DNA of 64,000 nt, taken from NCBI GenBank assembly GCA_947088865.1, contig CAMUHY010000012.1:1-64000 (forward strand), written 5' to 3'. Position numbers and translations under genes: made by a program. Positions 1 through 7,298 of this stretch are shown here, piece by piece (within the stretch, counting starts at the first letter, position 1; each line of letters starts with the position of its first letter). Under the pieces are notes generated by a model. It was not told the origin of the DNA. It made no database searches and saw nothing but the letters and a program-made list of their open reading frames with translations. The DNA comes from an uncultured Eubacterium sp. (lineage in GTDB: Bacteria; Bacillota; Clostridia; Lachnospirales; Lachnospiraceae).

Positions 1-13
1 TACTTTTATGGTT

Positions 14-160
14 TTAATCATTTTCTGTAAGCTCCTTTATCATCTTCTTTGCTTTACTCGTATGATGTGGTTTTAATTTTCCCGATCTGTCCCAATTCCT
101 CAGAGTTTGTGCTGTTACTCCTAAAATTTCAGTCATTTCATGTATAGTATAATATTTCAT
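14..160 (-). pseudogene. MerR-type HTH stub resembling the N-terminus of an IS607-family TnpA
   Basis: A 48-codon frame starts at ATG 160 behind AGAGGTGATAAA and stops at TAA 14. It encodes MKYYTIHEMTEILGVTAQTL followed by RNWDRSGKLKPHHTS. That is the usual helix-turn-helix opening of IS607-family serine recombinases (MerR-like HTH, then the LRNWD..G.L.P motif). The catalytic resolvase domain that should follow is absent: after HHTS only 13 unrelated residues remain. I read it as a remnant of a mobile element. A short free-standing MerR-like regulator is the alternative, and the good ribosome-binding site keeps that open. Confidence 0.6.
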
Positions 161-246
161 TTTATCACCTCTATACATAATTACAGTATATTAAAATGCA
201 AAAGTTAATAGCATATTTATAACTTTTTATAATTTTTATTCAACTG

Positions 247-1131
247 TTAGTAACCTCCTTTTCCGATTTTTCCTGCTTTCCTTGCCGCCATATAATAATA
301 TATCAAATCCGAAATGGTTACATTTTTTACAGTAAGCTCTTTGTCATATTTATCATATTTTGAATATTTGACTAAAGCTTTGACTTCTTCTTTATCGCCT
401 TCCCTATAAATAATATTTTGACTAGGCAAATTATTGATTTTATACGGTTCGCCGCATATTATTCGATACTGTTGTATAATTGATTCTCTGTCCATATACA
501 AAACAGCTTCGCCCTTATCCATAAACAAAATATAATCTGCAATTCGTTCCATCTCATCAAATACATGGGAAGAAAATATGACGCTGTGTTTGCCGTCCTG
601 AATAAACGCTGTTATCAATTTTTGAAACTCTGCCCGAAATGCCAAATCAAAATTGCCCGTAGCCTCATCTAAAATTAAAAGCTTGGGATTATAGGACAAT
701 GCAAATGCAAGCTGAAATTTTAATTGCTCTCCTTTTGACAATTTATAATATACTTTTCTTTCGTCAAGACCAAATTGTCTGCAATATTCAACAAACCTTT
801 TATTATCAAAATTTTTATACTTTTCTCCAAAATGACACGCATTATGATACAAATTCAAATGCTTATAAAATAAATCATCCTGCAATACAAAGCCAATCTC
901 TTGCTTTATACAAATTTCTTTATCCTGATAACCCTTATCAAAAATATGAATATAACCGCTGTCTGCCTGATACAAGCCCAACAGCATATGAATCAGCGTG
1001 GTCTTGCCTGAACCGTTTGCACCAACCAATCCCAAAATATACCCTGCTGGAAATGAAAATGTAATATCCTTTAAACAAAAACTCCCAAAGTTTTTATTGA
1101 TATGATTACATTCAACCATTATGAACTCCAT
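247..1131 (-). CDS. ABC transporter ATP-binding protein, YtrB/CcmA-like
   Basis: A cytoplasmic ATPase subunit of an ABC-2-type exporter or immunity transporter. Visible motifs are Walker A GANGSGKT, Q-loop FVLQDD, a degenerate signature LSKGEQ, Walker B LLILDEAT and the switch histidine in SSH. A C-terminal extension of about 80 residues follows the ATPase core. I chose ATG 1131 because GGAGGCG lies 7 nt before it; an upstream in-frame ATG at 1161 has no such site. The gene is alone: no permease is encoded beside it, and only a MerR stub lies downstream, so the partner gene was lost or lies elsewhere. A promoter with a large palindrome sits just upstream. Confidence 0.85.
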   Translation of the reverse strand: MEFIMVECNHINKNFGSFCLKDITFSFPAGYILGLVGANGSGKTTLIHMLLGLYQADSGYIHIFDKGYQDKEICIKQEIGFVLQDDLFYKHLNLYHNACHFGEKYKNFDNKRFVEYCRQFGLDERKVYYKLSKGEQLKFQLAFALSYNPKLLILDEATGNFDLAFRAEFQKLITAFIQDGKHSVIFSSHVFDEMERIADYILFMDKGEAVLYMDRESIIQQYRIICGEPYKINNLPSQNIIYREGDKEEVKALVKYSKYDKYDKELTVKNVTISDLIYYYMAARKAGKIGKGGY

Positions 1132-1172
1132 TTTTATCGCCTCCATTTTACTTATCACCATTTATTGCAGCA

Positions 1173-1229
1173 AAAGGTGTGTATGTACTGTATATATTTA
1201 TATATACAGTACATACACACCTTTGTCAA
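1173..1229 (-). promoter_or_regulatory. Sigma-A promoter overlapped by a 52-bp perfect palindrome (probable GntR/YtrA-type operator)
   Basis: On the minus strand TTGACA (1224-1229) and TATATA (1201-1206) are separated by 17 nt. A palindrome with 25-bp perfect arms and a 2-nt centre spans 1173-1224. It covers the spacer, the -10 and the start region, and its core reads TGTACTGTATATA/TATATACAGTACA. A protein bound there would block transcription of the ABC gene at 1131. Similar GTACTNTATATA palindromes are known operators of YtrA-subfamily GntR regulators that control YtrB-like ATPases. No GntR gene is present in the window, so the cognate regulator is inferred. Confidence 0.75.
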
Positions 1230-1256
1230 CTACTTTTTCAATATTTATCTACTTTT

Positions 1257-1853
1257 TTATTCGGGTCGCTGTTCTGCCAGATATATTCCCCACTGTTTGA
1301 ACTCTTTTGGCAAATCATACACGCACATTCCATCCACTTCAATCATGCGGCATTGTCCAGGATTATCATAATTAAATGTATTCCATGCTGTAATTAATTT
1401 ATCGGTCTTTTCTATGCCATGCTCTTCAAAAACTCCTTTATATTGGTCTGGAGTTTGTGTCCAAATCGTTACAATATTATAACTATTTTTCATTATTTCT
1501 GCTGAATAATCGTGAACACCAAAACCAAACTGACACATACCGTCATGGATAAGCAGCTCTTTATACTTTCTAAAAATCTGTAATGCCTGCTGTGCATTTA
1601 ATCCATCTATATAATAGATATCTTTATATGCAGAAGAATTTTCATTTTTACGCAAACGCTGTTCATCCTTTTGATTTGTTGGCAGCTCTAAAATAAAAAA
1701 AATAGGTTCATTTTGCAGTGTTATAAAATGTTCAAAAACTTCTTGTATTTTGCCTGCCCCAACATTTGCAATTATTCCTTGCTCCTGAACTTGATACTGC
1801 TGCTCCAGCTTATCTATAAACGGCACTTTGCAGCCTCTTATCATCTCCAGCAT
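1257..1853 (-). CDS. Hypothetical protein, immunity-like island member with a WNTF motif
   Basis: A 198-residue soluble protein without signal peptide or membrane segment. The start at ATG 1853 follows GGAGGC with a 5-nt spacer. I do not recognise a named family. Tryptophan, glycine and aspartate cluster around HDGMCQFGFGVHD and the C-terminal LITAWNTFNYDNPGQ. The WNTF(N/K) motif recurs in the genes at 2836-3483 and 3501-3983. Size, acidic character and company of similar orphan genes fit an immunity or antitoxin-like accessory protein, but no toxin gene is visible nearby. Function unknown. Confidence 0.6.
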   Translation of the reverse strand: MLEMIRGCKVPFIDKLEQQYQVQEQGIIANVGAGKIQEVFEHFITLQNEPIFFILELPTNQKDEQRLRKNENSSAYKDIYYIDGLNAQQALQIFRKYKELLIHDGMCQFGFGVHDYSAEIMKNSYNIVTIWTQTPDQYKGVFEEHGIEKTDKLITAWNTFNYDNPGQCRMIEVDGMCVYDLPKEFKQWGIYLAEQRPE

Positions 1854-1941
1854 AAAAAGCCTCCATTTCTTTTTAATCTTTTCTATAAAAATAAAAGACT
1901 ATCACATCAATCACAATAACTATTTACTTCTCCATATGCCA

Positions 1942-2382
1942 TCAACTTTTATAAAGCTGTGCAATTCGTGCAGATTTATCTGGAAATTCACTGTTTAAAT
2001 ACATCAGATATTGAAATACGCTTCCCTTATATGGATGGATATCGCCAAACAATCCAACTTCATAACAATTGCGGATAATATTAATAATACAATCCTCTGT
2101 ATGGTCTTCCTTACAGTCTTTACATTCTTTCAAAATATGTGCAATCGCTGCTTCTAATTCAGGCTCATCAAACACCTTAAAATCCGTTATTGGTATATTA
2201 TCGGAACCGCCTGCAACTTCTTTTTTAGGCTCTTTCATATAATCGCTTACACATTTTTTTGCAAAGCCTATAATACATGCTTCTTTTTTACATTGTCCAC
2301 AATTTGTTTCCTGTAAACAACAATCCTCTAAATCATTCCAAATTAATTGTGCATCTAAACCTTTCTTATGTTGTTCAGCCAT
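1942..2382 (-). CDS. Conserved cysteine-rich protein of unknown function
   Basis: A 146-residue cytoplasmic protein with ten or so cysteines in pairs: CCLQETNCGQCKKEAC in the N-terminal third, and CKDCKEDHTEDC then RNC in the second half. The spacing suggests bound metal (zinc or iron-sulfur), which is inference. The start at ATG 2382 follows GGAGGT with an 8-nt spacer. It is separated from its neighbours by about 75-90 nt and has no secretion signal. It resembles a conserved clostridial protein of unknown role that I cannot name. Confidence 0.6.
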   Translation of the reverse strand: MAEQHKKGLDAQLIWNDLEDCCLQETNCGQCKKEACIIGFAKKCVSDYMKEPKKEVAGGSDNIPITDFKVFDEPELEAAIAHILKECKDCKEDHTEDCIINIIRNCYEVGLFGDIHPYKGSVFQYLMYLNSEFPDKSARIAQLYKS

Positions 2383-2456
2383 ATGTACATACCTCCAATA
2401 ATGATTTAATTATATGTTTCAAAATATACCATATAACAAAATTCTTTTTCTATCAA

Positions 2457-2816
2457 CTACTTTCTTTTTATCATATGATTAAAAAATTCTTCACTATATT
2501 TCTTTAAGCTTTTTTCATCAATTGTTCGGATATCTGCCTTTATATACATATCACCCTCAAAAAAATTGGCGCCTTCCAAATCCAACCAGTAAATTCCATT
2601 GCTTTCATAAAGAATGATTTGTCCTTCTCCCAATTTATCAGCCGTCTCAAAAAAAAGCGCATAACTATGCCGCATTTCCCATTCATATGAGGAATTGATT
2701 AATAATATCCCTTTTTTCTTCCAATCCTCTTTATTATTCTGATACCAGTTTTCAAAAAGTAAAAATATATTATCCATATCAAAAAATATTTGCAATCCGC
2801 TACGCCACTTGCTCAT
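2457..2816 (-). CDS. Small hypothetical protein, possibly Imm53-like
   Basis: A 119-residue soluble protein beginning 20 nt after the preceding gene ends. The only purine-rich site (AAGG) is very close to ATG 2816, so translation may be coupled to the upstream gene. The opening LFENWYQNNKEDWKKKGILL vaguely follows the WY...DW...GI pattern of Imm53-type immunity proteins, with a beta-rich remainder. The match is weak and was judged by eye. It is the last of three closely spaced genes read from 3983. Confidence 0.5.
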   Translation of the reverse strand: MSKWRSGLQIFFDMDNIFLLFENWYQNNKEDWKKKGILLINSSYEWEMRHSYALFFETADKLGEGQIILYESNGIYWLDLEGANFFEGDMYIKADIRTIDEKSLKKYSEEFFNHMIKRK

Positions 2817-2835
2817 TACCTTATGCTGTTTTTTC

Positions 2836-3483
2836 TCAATCCAACCAACAACAGAGCTGCTCTAGCTTTTTCAACTCCTCCATCTCACTAATAGAATGAA
2901 AATTCGTTTCGACCAACTCCAATACTTTAAGTTCTGACAATTTTTTAAACACCTTAAAATCATCAAATTCTAATCCATTAATTCTAAGCACTTGAACACC
3001 TTTAAAATGAACAATATCTTTAGCTATATTGATTTGACTTTGTTCATACCAAGTATCATATGCCGTATCATTTTCAAACTCTTTATAATAAGAGTTTGAT
3101 GTAATGCTTTCTTTAAATGTATTCCATGCTCTTTTTGCTTTATCTGAATAAGCATATTGACGCATCTCTTCATCTTTATAATCACTGAGTCCCAAGCTTA
3201 ATTGTATATCTATACTATTTTTTTCTTCCGCTATCGTCTGGTCTATAAAACTTTTCAAATTATCGTCTCGAACACAACAAAATCCCCATTCATCACCACC
3301 GCTTGTACTTGCAAATGGCAATGGTGGATTTTCAAGACTTATCTCAATAAAAAATTGATTGTCAAATGTTTCTCCAATACGCAAATATTTAATTTGTGCA
3401 ATATCTTCATCGGTAATGACTTCATCTTTACAATTCAATACTTTTCTTATGGCATCTTCAATCCATTTTTGTGTAAATATCAT
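2836..3483 (-). CDS. Hypothetical protein with a short C-terminal leucine-rich segment
   Basis: A 215-residue soluble protein. I start it at ATG 3483 because GGAG lies 7 nt upstream; an earlier in-frame ATG at 3504 has no site. The first two thirds are unrecognised and contain KAKRAWNTFKESI, one of three WNTF motifs in this neighbourhood. The last 60 residues (VQVLRINGLEFDDFKVFKKL, then LKVLELVETNF, then LEQLCCW) have leucine-rich-repeat spacing and may be a protein-binding surface. It sits 17 nt downstream of the gene at 3501-3983 and 20 nt before the gene at 2457-2816. Confidence 0.6.
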   Translation of the reverse strand: MIFTQKWIEDAIRKVLNCKDEVITDEDIAQIKYLRIGETFDNQFFIEISLENPPLPFASTSGGDEWGFCCVRDDNLKSFIDQTIAEEKNSIDIQLSLGLSDYKDEEMRQYAYSDKAKRAWNTFKESITSNSYYKEFENDTAYDTWYEQSQINIAKDIVHFKGVQVLRINGLEFDDFKVFKKLSELKVLELVETNFHSISEMEELKKLEQLCCWLD

Positions 3484-3500
3484 AAAATTTCTCCATTTAT

Positions 3501-3983
3501 TCAACTTATTTTTTTACCATTATAAGTAGAAAGCTGACATTGTACCCAATGATTCGGTGGGTCTACTTCACAAGATACCACAATGCAATCTTCTGAAATA
3601 CTTTCAACTATCACTCCATCAACAGCAATGCGCTCAGATTGCCAAAATAATTCACAGTTTTCATCAAAACAAAATAACTTTGAATCTGATGCAATATATA
3701 ACCATTTTTGATAAATATAAAAATATCCAAAATATAAATCACAGGAACATGTTTTGACGTTCAATGTTTCTAAATCAATAAAATAAACCATATCACCGCA
3801 GCCAATGCAAAAATATTGTTCAAAAAACCATTCTGTATTAAATGTATTCCAACTATTTGTATCAATTTCGACCTTTAAATAAGGAATTTTATTTTTACTG
3901 ATATAATAAATTGTTCCTTGTCCAAGATTCAAATAAGATGTGTTCCATTTATATCTGTCAAATGGTTTGCTTAAGGTATACAT
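3501..3983 (-). CDS. Hypothetical beta-rich protein, first gene of a three-gene accessory set
   Basis: A 160-residue protein. ATG 3983 is chosen because GGAG lies 5 nt upstream of it; longer in-frame starts have no site. The chain is rich in aromatic residues and alternates short beta-like strands (GQGTIYYISKNKIPYLKVEI, DMVYFIDLETL, KWLYIASDSKLFCFDENCEL), as in a partial beta-propeller. It contains TNSWNTFNTEWF, the third WNTF motif. Three genes (3983 to 2457) are spaced by 17-20 nt and probably share a transcript. Function unknown; an immunity-type role is only a guess. Confidence 0.6.
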   Translation of the reverse strand: MYTLSKPFDRYKWNTSYLNLGQGTIYYISKNKIPYLKVEIDTNSWNTFNTEWFFEQYFCIGCGDMVYFIDLETLNVKTCSCDLYFGYFYIYQKWLYIASDSKLFCFDENCELFWQSERIAVDGVIVESISEDCIVVSCEVDPPNHWVQCQLSTYNGKKIS

Positions 3984-4430
3984 AATCACTCCTGTTATCA
4001 TGATTACTCTGCTAATTCTTGCCACAAGTATAACAAAGGTGTATAAAAAGGGCAAGATGTTTTCCTAATACCATTTAGGAAACAATGTTTTTCTTAATTA
4101 GAAAATTTAATTTTAATAAATTAATCAATTATTCAACCAAAAATCTGCAAAAAAAGAGCAAACTATATATTTCTATACTATCTGCTCTTCAATCATTTTT
4201 TATCTAAATAACATTAATTCTCTTCTTTACTCTTATTAACTATCATATATAACAATAATAATTATTTTTTCATTATTGTTAATCTTTCTGACAATTTTAC
4301 CTTATAAATAGAACTTTATTCTGTAATTTTCTGTGTTTTATATACACGTTAATCTTTTATAGTAAGCTTTCTAATAATAAATATTAAATAAATAATTTAT
4401 GAAAAAATTTAATGATATTATCTATATTTT
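3984..4430. other. Gene-free AT-rich interval
   Basis: No coding frame with a ribosome-binding site was found in this interval. It holds an 8-bp inverted repeat TTTCCTAA/TTAGGAAA at 4061-4082 and the hairpin described separately at 4149-4189. The remainder is simple A+T-rich sequence. Confidence 0.5.
4149..4189 (-). terminator. Possible intrinsic terminator
   Basis: On the minus strand AAGAGCA and TGCTCTT form a 7-bp stem around a 22-nt loop, followed by a run of T. It could end transcripts coming from the lipoprotein gene at 4431, although it lies about 240 nt beyond that gene's stop. The stem is weak. Confidence 0.35.
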
Positions 4431-5390
4431 TCAATATATAAATTTATCTATATTTTTTTCTTTCCAACTTTGATAAACCTGTTCATTAGCAATTTTATAT
4501 CCAAATCCATACCATATATATGTATACTCGTCCGTTATATCACCTGTCAATTCCATTTCTATAATCATATCGTTATATTCATCTTTTTCTATAATTGCTG
4601 AAAAATCTATATAATAATTGCCAGTTTCTGTAAGCTCTATTTCAGCTAATGTATCTAATGAACATTCTCCTGTATGATATTTTTCTAATATCACATCTGT
4701 CTTAGGATATTTATATCTTCCATTTTCTATACTTAAATTATTCTCAAAAGTATATTCTGGAACTCCATAAATAAATACCTTTGTTGAATTTGAATTATTA
4801 TAAAATCCCTCATACATATTGATAGATATACAAACCACATCATATTTATCTACTGTTTCTTTATTATCACGAAGCAAAAAATCCCATACTTCTATATTCC
4901 CTGTTCTTCTTCTATCACTTCCAGCCTCAGCAACTATATTTGATTCATATTCTTTTATATATGGAATTTTATAATTTACAAGCCATCCTTTTTCATCCAA
5001 TCTATTTATAGACATTCCACTTGGTTTTAATTTATTTTCCAAAAAATCAATTCTTTTATATGTATTACTAGACATTTTATCATCAAGGTCATTAACCAAA
5101 TCCGCTGTATCAATTACCATATCATTTTTAGGTGACCAATTTGGTATTGCTATATTAATATCTAAATCTTCTGATTTTTGTATTATTTTATATACTCTAT
5201 AATTATCTTTAATAGTAAAATTTGTGTAAAATGAGCTAAGAGAATCATTATTATTTTGAATATCTACACTAGGATTTTCTATTGTTGCATCATATCCTTG
5301 TGTTTTTATTTCTTCAGATATGTTACTATTACACCCAATAGTAAATACTATTAAAAAACTAATTATCAGTACATATCCTTTTCTTTTCAT
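4431..5390 (-). CDS. Predicted lipoprotein of unknown function
   Basis: A 319-residue exported protein. It has a lysine/arginine start, a hydrophobic run and the lipobox TIGC, so the mature protein should be lipid-anchored outside the membrane through that cysteine. I use ATG 5390, which has GAGGGG 8 nt upstream, rather than a TTG 15 nt earlier. The mature part is acidic and rich in Asn, Asp and Tyr and resembles no family I can name. It follows a small secreted protein by 68 nt on the same strand, so the two may act together at the cell surface. Confidence 0.7.
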   Translation of the reverse strand: MKRKGYVLIISFLIVFTIGCNSNISEEIKTQGYDATIENPSVDIQNNNDSLSSFYTNFTIKDNYRVYKIIQKSEDLDINIAIPNWSPKNDMVIDTADLVNDLDDKMSSNTYKRIDFLENKLKPSGMSINRLDEKGWLVNYKIPYIKEYESNIVAEAGSDRRRTGNIEVWDFLLRDNKETVDKYDVVCISINMYEGFYNNSNSTKVFIYGVPEYTFENNLSIENGRYKYPKTDVILEKYHTGECSLDTLAEIELTETGNYYIDFSAIIEKDEYNDMIIEMELTGDITDEYTYIWYGFGYKIANEQVYQSWKEKNIDKFIY

Positions 5391-5458
5391 AACTTTTCCC
5401 CTCAAGACACCTTAAAAATAATCCCTATAAAAATATCTTTTAAAGCAAAACAATATAA

Positions 5459-5842
5459 TTAACTACCTGATACTTCAACAGTCTGTCTATTATATACACC
5501 CTCTCGTACAATCATTCGTGCCTGATAATCTTCTGCCCATTCATAAGATCGAAATATATATGAATTTCCATTATTATAACCTGTATCATTTATTACTTCT
5601 TGTCCATCATACAAAACGGTTGTCAACTCAATTTTATATTTATAATTATCTGATCCCCATGCCCTTGCTTCGCATGACCTCATGCCTGATGAAGAATTTA
5701 CATCTAACATATACTTTCCATAACCATCTTTAAAATCTTTATTTATATAAGTATCTGCAAACACTGTAATACTGCCAATTAATGTTATTATCGACATAGT
5801 TGCTATAATTGATTTTGCTATTTTCAAAAATTTTTTAACCAT
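5459..5842 (-). CDS. Small secreted protein
   Basis: A 127-residue protein with a Sec signal peptide (MVKKFLKIAKSIIATMS..., cleavage predicted after VFA-D near residue 29). The mature 98 residues are rich in Tyr, Asn, Gly and Ser with a beta-like pattern and two Met/Cys sites, and no catalytic motif is evident. AAAGGA precedes ATG 5842. It lies directly upstream of the lipoprotein gene and probably shares its transcript. The 228 nt upstream are AT-rich, with no further gene. Confidence 0.65.
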   Translation of the reverse strand: MVKKFLKIAKSIIATMSIITLIGSITVFADTYINKDFKDGYGKYMLDVNSSSGMRSCEARAWGSDNYKYKIELTTVLYDGQEVINDTGYNNGNSYIFRSYEWAEDYQARMIVREGVYNRQTVEVSGS

Positions 5843-6070
5843 AATTTCAATCCTTTCTAACTAATATCACAATATAAAACATAATAAAATATTAAATAAT
5901 ACTATCTCGAAATTTTATATTATTTATTTTATTATAAATAAATATTATCATATACACATATAATAATCAATTAAATTAGTATAATTAAAATATTTATATG
6001 TATATATAAATAAATTATTTTGTATAATTATTTTGTATGAATTGAAACATTAAAAATAATAGCATTATCT

Positions 6071-7137
6071 TTATCTGCTAACTTTTGCAGACGTGGCATC
6101 CACTCGATAAAATCTGTCAAAGATTTTATCAAGCTGTTTTTCATCTATATATTCCACATTATTTTTTACAGAAATTATTACTATATTGCCTGTTTGCGTT
6201 AAACTAAATTGAATCTCTCCTTTATCACTACAATATTCAAATGCGTTATCCAACAGAATCGTAAATAATTGTCTAATTGAATTTTCATTGGCAAAACAAG
6301 TTATTTTAGGTGTTATCATATATAAAAATGTCTTTTCTTGATTAATAGCCATTGCTTTATATGAATGTACAACATCTTCTGCAACATCTGAAATAGAAAA
6401 ATCAATACGATTTATATGCTCGCCTTTTTCGTCCATACGCGCTAGTGATACAAAACTGTTTGTCATTCCTGTTAATCGTTCAGCCTGAAGCCGAATATCT
6501 TGTATCCATTCATTATTTCCATCTTCCATTTGTAATATATCTAAATCAGCTAAAATCACTATAAGCAGCGTTTTTAACTCATGGATTGCTGATGTGATAA
6601 ATTCTTTCTATTTTTTATAACTCCTTGCAATTGGTCTTACCATTCGTTTAGAAATAAAAATTAATATAACAAACATCACACTAAGTGCAAGAACAAAAAT
6701 AACAATTAATGATTGGGGTATTTTTTTATATCATCGATCATGCTTGTCCTAAGCAAAAAAATGGCTATTGTTCTATCCTTCTCACCATAAAGTTTATATT
6801 AATATCCATTATAAAATCCCTCATTATTTTCTAATTTTACTGCCTCTTGATAATATTTAGCAGCTTTTTTTGGTCGGATTGAACGATTGTAAGTATTATT
6901 AACGATTGCTATATCACCATCTTTATCAACAATAACATAAAAATATCTTGCATTGATATCTACATTATCTTCTGGAGTTTGCATTAACCCACAGTCTGAA
7001 AGTCCATTTTCTATTAAATATGTCCTAGTATTTAAAAAATGACTGCTAAAAGCTTCTTACAAAACAGTTTCCCAGCTTGTATTTTTAATTCCTATAAATT
7101 CTCCTTTGTATTCTAAATTTATATACGATTTAAAATC
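6071..7137 (-). pseudogene. Decayed sensor histidine kinase
   Basis: Translation across the region gives one recognisable kinase broken by several lesions. First comes an extracellular part (EYKGEFIGIKNTSWETVL), then a TAA at 7057-7059. Next is a stretch to GFYNGY with a TAA at 6799-6801, then a frame change at a run of seven T (6721-6727) near DDIKK. A membrane helix and a TAG at 6608-6610 follow, just before the H-box IHELKT. The ATP-binding part retains the N-box LLDNAFEY and FDRFYRVDA but stops before the glycine boxes. No response regulator gene lies beside it. Multiple independent lesions make sequencing error unlikely. Confidence 0.8.
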
Positions 7138-7240
7138 TTAAAAAAATAATATTTAATAAAAAAAATATAAAATTCAAACCTTAAATAAACTTAAAATAAA
7201 TGGATAAAATCTTTAGAAGGCATCTCCTTATAAAACCAAT

Positions 7241-7278
7241 CAAAAAACCCCTTAAAAGCAATAAAACTTTTAAGAGGT
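7241..7278 (-). terminator. Intrinsic terminator after the pectate lyase gene
   Basis: On the minus strand ACCTCTTAAAAG pairs with CTTTTAAGGGGT (12 bp, one G-T pair) and is followed by a run of T. It lies 21 nt past the stop codon at 7299 and closes the pectinolysis string. Confidence 0.85.
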
Positions 7279-7298
7279 CTTTTAATTTTAACTTCAAA

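Noticed and set aside
4061..4082. TTTCCTAA/TTAGGAAA as a terminator for the gene at 3501
   Set aside because: It lies upstream of that gene's start and has no T run on either strand in a useful position.
6071..6559. Treating this as an intact short ATPase gene
   Set aside because: The frame begins at GTG inside a kinase domain and the H-box is in frame just upstream of it, so it is a fragment of the decayed kinase.
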